Shown piece after piece: positions 1 through 5,983 of a DNA stretch of 7,016 bases (its first letter is position 1; every line of letters begins with the position of its first letter). The notes beneath the pieces were generated by a model. It did no database searches. It worked only from the letters and a program-made list of their open reading frames with translations, and had not been told where the DNA came from. The stretch is taken from positions 1 to 7,016 of the forward strand of contig CAUCWU010000128.1 in the NCBI GenBank assembly GCA_958446555.1, in the 5' to 3' direction. The stretch comes from an uncultured Lachnospiraceae bacterium (GTDB lineage Bacteria > Bacillota > Clostridia > Lachnospirales > Lachnospiraceae). The position numbers and the translations under genes were made by a program.

Positions 1-569
1 TCCTGACGGCTGCAACGGAATCCTCGTCCGACCCGTCGGGCGGGGTTGTTCAAATCCTTAATAGACTGGCCAGTAAGCTTTTCAATAAAAATGCGGTCAG
101 CAGGCAGTGTGCGAAGCACAATAAAACGAGCTGTCTCGCTGCAAAACCATTCAGGATCAGAAGGGATGCGTGAACCAGAACGTATGCGTGACAGATAAGA
201 TGAATCATAATTTAAAAAACGTGCCAGATCAGCAAGGCTGACAGAGGATGCTAACAGCAGATGATTGAAATTTTCACAAAGTTGGCTATTATCAGGCTGC
301 TTTAACGTATTTGTAAAAGCAGTGTAGATTTCATCTTTTGTAAAAGGCATTATGGAAGCAGAAGTACGCTTAGAAGCTGTTTTTTCTTTTGAAAGTAGAT
401 AAATTCCTTCGCACAATTGATTTAATTTTTCACTTTCAGGGCGAGGAACACGTTCACCGCTTCGATAGCGGCTTATGACTGAATTAGAAAGACCGCTTAT
501 TTGTGAGAGTTCTTTAGCACTGCAATTTAAAACAGAAAGATATTCGTTTAATTGTTCAGAAAATGTCAT
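1..569 (-). CDS. Partial transcriptional regulator with two tandem helix-turn-helix-like modules
   Basis: Read on the minus strand from the ATG at 569, the frame is open for 189 codons to the window edge, so the C-terminus is missing. A strong ribosome site (AAAGGAGG, 573-580) lies just upstream. Residues 17-55 form an Xre/Cro-like helix-turn-helix: AKELSQISGLSNSVISRYRS, then GERVPRPES. Residues 112-150 look like a second, diverged copy: LADLARFLNYDSSYLSRIRS, then GSRIPSDPE. In both, 'S-x-x-S-R-x-R-S-G' sits at the recognition-helix position and is followed by a basic/proline wing. A Lys/Ser-rich linker (about 60-75) joins the modules. This suggests a DNA-binding protein that contacts two half-sites or dimerises through one module; the target is unknown. 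It is transcribed divergently from the secreted-protein gene and could regulate it or itself. The last 15 visible codons are Arg-rich and come from unusually GC-rich DNA, so the true end may be altered. The DNA-binding call is fairly secure; the biological role is not. Confidence 0.75.
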   Translation of the reverse strand, partial: MTFSEQLNEYLSVLNCSAKELSQISGLSNSVISRYRSGERVPRPESEKLNQLCEGIYLLSKEKTASKRTSASIMPFTKDEIYTAFTNTLKQPDNSQLCENFNHLLLASSVSLADLARFLNYDSSYLSRIRSGSRIPSDPEWFCSETARFIVLRTLPADRIFIEKLTGQSIKDLNNPARRVGRGFRCSRQ

Positions 570-600
570 GATATCCTCCTTTAAAAATGTTGTTTTTTTC

Positions 601-629
601 AGTATAGAAAAATTTGCCAGATAAGTCAA
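601..629 (-). promoter_or_regulatory. Sigma-A-type promoter of the tandem-HTH regulator
   Basis: On the minus strand, TTGACT (624-629) and TATACT (601-606) are separated by exactly 17 bp. Each differs from the consensus hexamer at one base. Transcription would start near 594, giving a short leader of about 25 nt that contains the AAAGGAGG ribosome site. Confidence 0.75.
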
Positions 630-650
630 TGCCAGAAGTGGTAAATTCCT

Positions 651-678
651 TTCAAACAGATATTTCATACTGTATAAT
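651..678 (+). promoter_or_regulatory. Probable promoter of the secreted-protein gene
   Basis: A perfect TATAAT (673-678) is preceded 16 bp upstream by a weak -35 element, TTCAAA (651-656). The start would be near 685, leaving a leader of about 75 nt before the ATG at 762. The poor -35 box next to a strong divergent promoter would fit a gene needing an activator, but no operator is evident. Confidence 0.55.
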
Positions 679-761
679 GTTGGTAAGAACTCAGAAGCGT
701 TTTTTAATGTGTTCTGAATCGTTGTAAAGAAAAATAAATAGGAATGGAAGGAGTGTTTTGT

Positions 762-2467
762 ATGAAAAGAAAAAGAGTTTTTAGTACATGTGGATGTGTT
801 TTGGCAATGGGTATGCAATTTCAGCTGTAAGCGTGCAGGCGGCAGTATATTCAAGTATTCAATCGTCAGTTACAAAGCCTCAGGCACAGGCAGGTGATGG
901 ACTTTTTGATTATTGCTCAGATGAGGTAAAGGAATTTGCAAAGAATTTTAATAAGGATGAGGTATTCTCGTTAGCATATCGTCAGGATGGTGAGACAAGA
1001 ATTGATGTTGCTACATTTGATGCCGATGAGATTCAGGCATTTTTTGATGCGATGTCATCAATTAAGGTAAAGAATGTGACAACTGAGCGAAGCAGTGATT
1101 GTGACGATATTTTTTATTTCACATTTGCTGATGCAAGCGCATACCGAATTTCCTTTAATGGTCATCATTTAGAGGCAAATGGCCTTTGCTATGAGATTTC
1201 CGGTGATGAAGAACTTTGGAAGCTGGCAAATGCACTTTTGAAAAATGGAGATGATGGGGACGATCAGATTGATAATCTGGAAACAAAAAATCAAGATGAT
1301 ACAGATAAATCTGGTGTTATCAATTCTAAAAATGGAAATGAAGGAGTTAAAAATCCTGGAATTGGCGGCATCGTCGGAAACATAGGCAATGATGCAAAAA
1401 ACAATAATACAAATGGGGATGCAGCAAATTTGACAGATCCAGATGCAGTAGTGTCGTATACGCTGACTTCTATCGTTGATCAGGAAACAAATGAAACTGT
1501 TGCGCGCTGTTATGCACCGTCGGATTATACGATTGAACATCAAATTATGTGGTGGGGAGACGGTAAGTGGCAGAGTCCGGCAAGTCCAGTTCAGGTACAG
1601 ATTCAGGCATCAGATAGCAATATGATGTATCAGATGGCATATATGTCAGATGTTCAGTATATGTATGATGAGATGTACGCGCAGCAGGGATTATATGAGG
1701 AAGGCGCATTATTTTATAACACTTATCCACAGCTGACACCAATGTATGCATCTGGCTATGCAGATTTTATTATAAGCAGTCTTGTGACGGACACCGATAT
1801 TACAATTGAGGCAGAGGAAGAAGTGACAGCAGAGCAGGAAGATATACTTATAGAATTGGCGCAGCAGTGCTATGCTGAACAGCAGACAGCTGTACAGTCA
1901 GGAGGACTGGTTGTGATAGATGGAGTGGCATGTACAGCATCAGATCGCACATACTCATTTATGCTTGATGGAATCGACTATCGTGCGAAGGTTGTCACAA
2001 TGACAAAGATTATCCAGTTTAGCATGACACAAGCAGCTGGCTACTCAGATACCTACTATGTATGGAATGCACCATATACCTATATTTATATGACGCCAAC
2101 AGCAGCCTTTGAGAAAGGGCTTGATGATTTTAATTTATTCATGTTAAATACAAAGGTAAGCGATGGCTTTATCATAGCATCCGGCAATTTGAGTACTCAG
2201 TTAATTGCGCAGATTTCCTATGGTACACAGAGCACACAAACACCTGGTGATTATTTTAAGAGTGAAATGCAAAAGCAGCCAGATACATATGATACAGAAA
2301 GCTTCTGCGATTATATCTTGTCACAGAATGCATATGAGACATCAGATGGCAGCACAATAAAGCTTCCTAATATTTACGATTATGTGTATGAGGGTGATGA
2401 TGGAAAGATCTATGCTGGAAATACGGCAGATCAGCCGGCAGGCTCAACAAGACTGTATGCAAAATAA
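762..2467 (+). CDS. Secreted protein of unknown function, with an apparent frameshift inside the signal peptide
   Basis: The long open frame (559 codons) begins at an ATG at 788, but the natural start is the ATG at 762. It has AAGGAG (748-753) 8 nt upstream and encodes a basic start, MKRKR, then a hydrophobic stretch. That frame stops at 828. Adding one base near the GGG at 809-811 joins it to the long frame and gives a textbook signal peptide ending SVQAA (likely cleavage in V-Q-A/A), for a protein of about 568 residues. So either a 1-nt deletion or a sequencing error is present. In 788-frame numbering: residues 38-153 form a compact domain rich in acidic and aromatic residues; 154-222 are a Gly/Asn/Asp-rich linker; 223-559 are a second region. 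The second region has a Met/Tyr-rich stretch (279-297, 11 of 19 residues Met or Tyr) and an acidic helix-like segment (338-362). No lipobox, LPXTG motif or other C-terminal anchor is seen, so release from the cell or non-covalent wall association is inferred. I do not recognise the family. If the frameshift is real, export is probably lost. Confidence 0.7.
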
Positions 2468-2546
2468 GATTTGATAAAACATGTTTCATGATAGGATTTT
2501 GTTGAAGAAAAGCAGGATTAAATAAAAATAGGATCAGATAAAAACT

Positions 2547-2586
2547 GGCAGCACAGAGTGATAAGTTTCTGTGCTGCCGATTTTTT
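2547..2586 (+). terminator. Bidirectional intrinsic terminator between two convergent genes
   Basis: GGCAGCACAGA (2547-2557) pairs perfectly with TCTGTGCTGCC (2568-2578) around a 10-nt loop, and TTTTTT follows at 2581-2586. On the other strand the same hairpin is followed by five Ts (from A2540-A2544). It can therefore end both the secreted-protein transcript and the lrgAB transcript arriving from the right. Confidence 0.92.
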
Positions 2587-2598
2587 GGGGTAGATAAT

Positions 2599-3291
2599 TT
2601 AATATAGATTTGCGGCAATGGAAGCAGCAATAACAGTTAAAAGACCTGTTACAGCAATAGACAAACTGCTGATTGCACCTTCGACTTCGCCCATCTCCAT
2701 AGCCTTGGCTGTTCCTATTGCATGGGCAGAGGAACCCATTCCTACACCCTTTGCGACAGGCTCTGTGATATGAAATAGCTTGCAGATTGGCTCTCCGACG
2801 ATATTTCCAAATACACCAGTGATGATAATAACAGCAACAGTAATAGTTGTGATGCCTCCAAGCTCAGTTGAAACATCCATACCTATTGCAGTAGTGATGG
2901 ATTTTGGAAGAAGGGTAACATACTGCTCATGTGTCAGGCCAAATATTAAGGAGAAGGCATAGACACACAGCACACATGAAATGATACCAGAAACAATACC
3001 AGCAATGATTGCCTTCCAGTTGCTTTTAAGTTTTTCAATCTGTTCGTACAGCGGAATTGCGAGGCATACAGTAGCAGGAGTTAACAGATAGCTTAAATAT
3101 TTTGCACTGAGATTGTAGCTTTGATAGTCAACCTTGCATACAACCAAAACGACAATGACAAGAATAATACTAATTAAAAGTGGGTTTAAAATTGGTGATT
3201 TAAATTTTCTCTTTAATAAAGAACCAACCTCATAGGCAGCCAAGCTCACAGCAACGCCAAAAAATAATGAATTTGTCAAAAAATCAAGCAT
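2599..3291 (-). CDS. lrgB: LrgB/CidB-family membrane protein
   Basis: Full-length, 230 residues, the usual size for the family. Multiple hydrophobic segments alternate with short loops. Family landmarks are LTPATVCLAIPLY (70-82), LPKSITTAIGMDVSTELGG (128-146), GVGMGSSAHAIGTAKA (182-197) and the following GEVEGAISSL. It is the partner of the LrgA-like protein encoded immediately upstream, with only 6 nt between that stop and this start. Its ribosome site (AAGGAG, 3304-3309) lies inside the end of lrgA, about 12 nt from the ATG, which is slightly long. LrgA/B and CidA/B pairs were first described as controlling murein hydrolase activity and cell lysis; the Bacillus pair PftAB takes up pyruvate and the plant homologue carries glycolate/glycerate. 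A small-carboxylate transport role is therefore plausible, but the substrate is not visible in the sequence. No adjacent lytSR-like two-component regulator is in the window. Confidence 0.93.
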   Translation of the reverse strand: MLDFLTNSLFFGVAVSLAAYEVGSLLKRKFKSPILNPLLISIILVIVVLVVCKVDYQSYNLSAKYLSYLLTPATVCLAIPLYEQIEKLKSNWKAIIAGIVSGIISCVLCVYAFSLIFGLTHEQYVTLLPKSITTAIGMDVSTELGGITTITVAVIIITGVFGNIVGEPICKLFHITEPVAKGVGMGSSAHAIGTAKAMEMGEVEGAISSLSIAVTGLLTVIAASIAANLY

Positions 3292-3297
3292 ATCAGA

Positions 3298-3672
3298 TCA
3301 GATCTCCTTTTTAGCATTTTTTCTCTGTGCTTCTTTATGAATCACAAACTGTGTAATCTTTCCGGAAATGATCATAACAATTACGGTTGAAACAAGCGTA
3401 ATTACGGTAACTGGTACACCAATAGGTGCAAGCTGCGGCCATGATTCAAGAAGTCCTACACCAGCAGGGATAAACATAACCGGCATAATTTCAATGAGAA
3501 GCTTTCCAGTATCCTGTACATGTTCAAGCTTAATAGCACCGCTTAACAGGCCAATGAATAAAATTGTGAAGCCGTAGACACTTGCCGGAACTGGCAGAGG
3601 CAACACTTCGTGAAGTAATTCTCCAATAAAAGAAATTAGAAGAATCAATAGAAATTGTCTGAGATATTTCAT
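3298..3672 (-). CDS. lrgA: LrgA/CidA-family holin-like membrane protein
   Basis: Complete, 124 residues, a typical length. Four hydrophobic segments are apparent (about 5-22, 31-48, 58-76, 84-104), followed by a charged, Lys-rich cytoplasmic tail (EAQRKNAKKEI). Family signatures are PVPASVYG (27-34) near the first loop and MFIPAGVGLLE (66-76). The start is supported by AAGGGGGG (3679-3686) 6 nt upstream. It is the first gene of the lrgAB pair and resembles phage holins in size and topology, hence the older view that it modulates murein hydrolase export. With LrgB it more likely forms a pyruvate or related small-acid transporter; this is inferred from characterised homologues. It is transcribed away from the metal-efflux gene on its right, across a 490-bp intergenic region holding repeats that may be its operators. 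Confidence 0.92.
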   Translation of the reverse strand: MKYLRQFLLILLISFIGELLHEVLPLPVPASVYGFTILFIGLLSGAIKLEHVQDTGKLLIEIMPVMFIPAGVGLLESWPQLAPIGVPVTVITLVSTVIVMIISGKITQFVIHKEAQRKNAKKEI

Positions 3673-3726
3673 AAATATCCCCCCTTCTACACATGTATTA
3701 GTGCAAATAAAACGTTTTTACTATCA

Positions 3727-3780
3727 AAAGGAAGTTTGTCCTTTGAAAGCACATGCATTACTTTAGCACAGAAGTTTGTC
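3727..3780. repeat. Direct repeat pair and inverted repeat upstream of lrgA
   Basis: GAAGTTTGTC occurs twice, at 3731-3740 and 3771-3780, exactly 40 bp apart (about four helical turns, hence the same DNA face). The first copy is embedded in a perfect inverted repeat, AAAGGA-N6-TCCTTT (3727-3744). The elements lie 55-108 bp upstream of the lrgA start codon, where operators would be expected. Known lrgAB operons are often controlled by LytTR-type regulators binding paired direct repeats, but this spacing and sequence do not clearly match that pattern. No convincing lrgA promoter hexamers were found. Confidence 0.4.
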
Positions 3781-3885
3781 GAAAACAAGAGGACGAATTT
3801 TACAAAGTTGGCATGGATCGAGTGCGTTCATTTGTCCAAGTTACAGTTTTTGAAAGAGAAATTCAGAAAAACTACCTATCAAAAC

Positions 3886-3920
3886 GAGTTAAAAAAATTT
3901 TTTTTGAGTTAGTTGCAACT
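3886..3920. promoter_or_regulatory. A/T tract and palindrome just upstream of the efflux-gene promoter
   Basis: A7T8 (3891-3905) is bracketed by two GAGTT copies (3886-3890, 3906-3910) and followed at once by the perfect 10-bp palindrome AGTTGCAACT (3911-3920). The palindrome ends 5 bp before the -35 box. The A/T tract spans about -56 to -70 from the predicted start and could bend DNA or act as an UP-like element. The palindrome could be an operator for a protein repressor. Both roles are inferred from position and symmetry only. Confidence 0.35.
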
Positions 3921-3925
3921 TCAAC

Positions 3926-3954
3926 TTTACAATTTGAAATGAGTATGATATAGT
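3926..3954 (+). promoter_or_regulatory. Promoter of the riboswitch and cation-efflux transcript
   Basis: TTTACA (3926-3931) and TATAGT (3949-3954) are 17 bp apart, each one base from consensus. The predicted start near 3961 gives a leader of about 200 nt that includes the whole metal-sensing riboswitch. A second -10-like TATGAT at 3944-3949 overlaps but has no properly spaced -35 box. Confidence 0.7.
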
Positions 3955-3997
3955 AAGCAAAACTACTCTTTGCACTGCAGTATTCAATACAGTACAA

Positions 3998-4067
3998 ACT
4001 GAGCAGGCCGGGGATTTCCTGGGGCCGGGTCGTAAACGACAGTGGATTTAAACATCTGCGGGACAGT
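3998..4067 (+). promoter_or_regulatory. NiCo (czcD-type) metal-sensing riboswitch aptamer
   Basis: Recognised by primary sequence and fold. The order ACTGAGCAGGC (3998-4008), hairpin, GGCCGGG (4023-4029), hairpin, hairpin, GGGACAGT (4060-4067) matches the conserved core of the czcD/NiCo class from memory of the published crystal-structure RNA. Four helices can be drawn: P1 ACTG (3998-4001) with CAGT (4064-4067); P2 4008-4013 with 4017-4022; P3 GTCG (4029-4032) with CGAC (4037-4040); P4 TGGAT (4043-4047) with ATCTG (4054-4058). Together they make a four-way junction with the conserved purine-rich joins. The class binds Co2+ and Ni2+ cooperatively and has also been reported to respond to Fe2+. 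Its position in the leader of a cation diffusion facilitator gene is the classic context. P1 is short here and extends poorly outward, and P2 and P4 rely partly on G-U pairs. Confidence 0.88.
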
Positions 4068-4102
4068 ATATGGAACTACTGATTTCGTGGGTGTATTTTT
4101 TT
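4053..4102 (+). terminator. Riboswitch-controlled intrinsic terminator (expression platform)
   Basis: CATCTGCGGGA (4053-4063) can pair over its full length, with several G-U pairs, with TTTCGTGGGTG (4083-4093). After one bulged A (4082) the stem continues as CAGTA (4064-4068) with TACTG (4077-4081), capped by an 8-nt loop. A TA followed by T7 (4096-4102) comes next. The left arm uses the 3' strand of P4, the GGG core and the 3' strand of P1, so aptamer and terminator cannot form together. Metal binding should favour the aptamer and allow read-through into the efflux gene, an ON switch as described for this class. Confidence 0.8.
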
Positions 4103-4115
4103 ACCCTCACGAAAT
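4082..4115 (+). promoter_or_regulatory. Hairpin that captures the terminator arm and U-tract (possible antiterminator)
   Basis: ATTTCGTG (4082-4089) pairs with CACGAAAT (4108-4115), extendable by G4090-T4107 and G4091-C4106, leaving the T7 run in the loop. It uses the same bases as the right arm of the terminator, so it can form only when the terminator does not. It could stabilise the read-through transcript or hold the antiterminated state; no T-run follows it, so it is not itself a terminator. The role is inferred. Confidence 0.5.
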
Positions 4116-4164
4116 AAAGTGGCATAAAGAGCTATCATCCATATTATTTTAGGAGGTAACTATT

Positions 4165-5082
4165 ATGGAAAAAAACAAAAAAAATCCGCAGGCCAATTTA
4201 GAGCCGCAGGAAAAACAATTTGAAAAAGAGGCGATGAGAGTCTCAAGCGTGAGCATTGTTGTCAATGTACTTCTTTCACTCTTTAAACTGTTAGCCGGTG
4301 TGGTTGCCCATTCTGGTGCAATGATCAGTGATGCGATTCATTCAGCTTCAGATGTGTTTAGTACAATTGTTGTCATGGTCGGTGTCCATCTGTCCGGTCA
4401 GAAATCCGATAAAGAGCACCCATATGGACATGAGCGAATGGAATGTGTTGCAGCGATTGTTCTTGCAACCGTTTTAGCTGTCACTGGTATTGGAATTGGA
4501 GGTTCTGCAATTCAGTCCATTGCAAAAGAGAGCACAGGAGTGGTTGTGGTTCCTGGTGTGCTTGCACTGGTTGCAGCCGCTGTATCTATTTTGACAAAAG
4601 AGGGCATGTACTGGTACACCAGATTTCATGCAAAGAGAATTGATTCTAGTGCATTGATGGCCGACGCATGGCATCACCGCTCAGATGCGCTCTCTTCAAT
4701 TGGTGCACTTGTTGGTATCGCAGCATCCAGAATGGGCTATCCGTTAATGGATCCTTTAGCCAGCCTTGTAATTTGTTTCTTCATCGAGAAGGCAGCACTT
4801 GATATTTTCAAGGATGCAATTGATAAGATGGTTGATAAGGCATGCGATGAACAGACCGAGCAGGCAATTCGCGAATGCGCAAGTAAGCAGGAGGGTGTTG
4901 TTCGAGTTGATATGTTAAAGACTCGTGTCTTTGGCAATAAGATTTATGTTGATATTGAAATTGGAGCTGACGGAAATGAGACACTTCGCGAGGCACATGC
5001 AGTCGCAGAGGAAGTCCACAACCGCATTGAGAACGAATTTCCAAAGGTAAAGCACATCATGGTGCATGTCAATCCGGCGTAA
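4165..5082 (+). CDS. Cation diffusion facilitator (CDF) family metal efflux transporter
   Basis: 305 residues, normal for CDF proteins, which export divalent metals in exchange for protons. A hydrophilic N-terminus (1-25) precedes about six transmembrane helices and a cytoplasmic C-terminal domain (about 222-305). Metal-site signatures are visible: SDAIHSASD (55-63, D56/H59/D63) in helix 2, HPYGHER (85-91) at the following loop, and ADAWHHRSD (166-174, D167/H170/D174) in helix 5. The C-terminal part ends KVKHIMVHVNP, typical of the regulatory dimerisation domain. The ATG has AGGAGG (4151-4156) 8 nt upstream. The gene stands alone between its riboswitch leader and a strong terminator. Because the leader is a NiCo-type sensor, Co2+, Ni2+ or Fe2+ are likelier substrates than Zn2+ or Mn2+, although CDF motifs alone do not settle this. 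The name czcD is used for such riboswitch-linked genes, but specificity is unproven, so no symbol is assigned. Confidence 0.93.
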   Translation: MEKNKKNPQANLEPQEKQFEKEAMRVSSVSIVVNVLLSLFKLLAGVVAHSGAMISDAIHSASDVFSTIVVMVGVHLSGQKSDKEHPYGHERMECVAAIVLATVLAVTGIGIGGSAIQSIAKESTGVVVVPGVLALVAAAVSILTKEGMYWYTRFHAKRIDSSALMADAWHHRSDALSSIGALVGIAASRMGYPLMDPLASLVICFFIEKAALDIFKDAIDKMVDKACDEQTEQAIRECASKQEGVVRVDMLKTRVFGNKIYVDIEIGADGNETLREAHAVAEEVHNRIENEFPKVKHIMVHVNPA

Positions 5083-5140
5083 ACAATGCCAAGCGTTTAT
5101 CTGAAAGGTGACAAGATTTACTGAGAAAATTGATAAAAAT

Positions 5141-5187
5141 AAAAATGACTCTAGTTGAGATGCTGTTCTCGGCTGGAGTTATTTTTG
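5141..5187 (+). terminator. Strong intrinsic terminator after the efflux gene
   Basis: Bases 5141-5160 pair continuously with 5167-5186 (20 bp, including four G-U pairs) around the 6-nt loop TGCTGT. The right arm ends in ATTTTT and the left arm begins with AAAAA, so it may work on both strands. It isolates the efflux unit from the ThuA-like operon that starts just downstream. Confidence 0.88.
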
Positions 5188-5200
5188 GTTAAGAATACCA

Positions 5201-5229
5201 TGGACAACACACTTCGAATGAACTATACT
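5201..5229 (+). promoter_or_regulatory. Promoter of the ThuA-like/isomerase operon
   Basis: TGGACA (5201-5206) and TATACT (5224-5229) are separated by 17 bp, each one base from consensus. The start would fall near 5236. The short leader contains a GCGC-GGCT-GCGC inverted repeat (5239-5250) just before the ribosome site; it could be a small hairpin or an operator. No catabolite-repression (cre) site was recognised. Confidence 0.7.
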
Positions 5230-5266
5230 GGAAAAAAAGCGCGGCTGCGCAGAAGTGAGGACGACT

Positions 5267-5983
5267 ATGATTCGAGTAACGATATGGAATGAATATTTGC
5301 ATGAAAAGGAAGAGCCAGTACGCCATATTTATCCAAATGGAATTCACGGTTGCATTAAGGAATTTTTGGAGACAGACGAGGAACTGTCAATTCAGACAGC
5401 TACCTTTGAGATGCCGGAGCATGGACTGACAGAGGAAGTTTTGGAACAGACCGATGTACTAATTTTCTGGAGCCATATGCGTCAGGAGCAGTTTTCGGAT
5501 GAGGTTGCAAAGAGAGTCTGTGATCATGTCCGCAGAGGAATGGGACTGATTGCACTTCATTCGGCACATTTCTCAAAGATTATGAAGGGACTGCTTGGAA
5601 CAAGCATGACGCTTCGCTGGAAGCATGGAGAAAGTGAACGTGTCTTCTGTACAGCGCCTTACCATCCAATCGCAGAGGGAATACCAGAACGCTTTGATAT
5701 CCCAAAAGAAGAGATGTATGGAGAGTACTTTGATATTCCAAAACCAGATGATGTGATCTTTACTGGATGGTTTTCATGCGGTGAGGTTTTCAGAAGCGGC
5801 TGCACATTCCATAGCGGTTATGGAAAAATCTTTTATTTCCAACCTGGTCATGAAGAATACCCGGTTTATTATATTCCAGAAGTACAAAAGATCATTAAAA
5901 ATGCAGTGTACTGGTGTAAGCCAAGTGTGAGAAAGACAAGCCCACTAGACTGCGCAGAAGTAAAAGAGGTGACGCTTCCATGA
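5267..5983 (+). CDS. ThuA-like protein (trehalose-utilisation family, glutamine-amidotransferase-like fold)
   Basis: 238 residues from the ATG at 5267. A GTG at 5255 would add four residues but would overlap the ribosome site (AGTGAGG, 5254-5260), which is 6 nt from the ATG, so the ATG is preferred. ThuA features are: an N-terminal beta strand, MIRVTIWNEY; DVLIFWSH (63-70); GLIALHSAHFSK (93-104); HPIAEGIPERFDI (133-145); EMYGEYFDIP (149-158); and GYGKIFYFQPGHEEYP (184-199). The fold resembles class I glutamine amidotransferases, but no classic Cys-His-Glu triad is evident, so amidotransferase activity should not be assumed. Rhizobial ThuA takes part in conversion of trehalose and related disaccharides to 3-keto derivatives, and such proteins often neighbour oxidoreductases and sugar isomerases. 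Its stop overlaps the next start by 4 nt (ATGA), so the two are translationally coupled. The exact reaction is unknown. Confidence 0.85.
   Translation: MIRVTIWNEYLHEKEEPVRHIYPNGIHGCIKEFLETDEELSIQTATFEMPEHGLTEEVLEQTDVLIFWSHMRQEQFSDEVAKRVCDHVRRGMGLIALHSAHFSKIMKGLLGTSMTLRWKHGESERVFCTAPYHPIAEGIPERFDIPKEEMYGEYFDIPKPDDVIFTGWFSCGEVFRSGCTFHSGYGKIFYFQPGHEEYPVYYIPEVQKIIKNAVYWCKPSVRKTSPLDCAEVKEVTLP

Noticed and set aside
788..790. ATG at 788 as the true start of the secreted protein
   Set aside because: No well-spaced ribosome site, and the resulting N-terminus has no basic residues before the hydrophobic stretch. The 762 start with one frame correction is a far better signal peptide.
1169..1751. Minus-strand open frames opposite the secreted-protein gene
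   Set aside because: They are Cys/Ile/His-rich translations antisense to a strong coding frame, without ribosome sites or promoters.
2477..2486. AAACATGTTT palindrome after the secreted-protein gene
   Set aside because: A short AT-rich palindrome with no promoter or gene to act on; expected by chance in this composition.
3655..3953. Two overlapping plus-strand open frames (85 and 66 codons) between lrgA and the efflux gene
   Set aside because: They overlap each other, lack ribosome sites, read through the A7T8 tract and promoter, and have no recognisable protein features. The region is better explained as regulatory DNA.
3980..3990. GTATTCAATAC palindrome near the start of the riboswitch leader
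   Set aside because: The single-base centre cannot form a good RNA hairpin and the repeat is short; it may be chance.
3998..4067. yybP-ykoY manganese riboswitch
   Set aside because: Also linked to metal exporters, but the paired conserved motifs ACTGAGCAGGC and GGGACAGT and the four-way junction layout fit the czcD/NiCo class instead.
5255..5257. GTG at 5255 as the start of the ThuA-like protein
   Set aside because: It sits within the ribosome site that serves the ATG at 5267, and the four extra residues add nothing to the family match.
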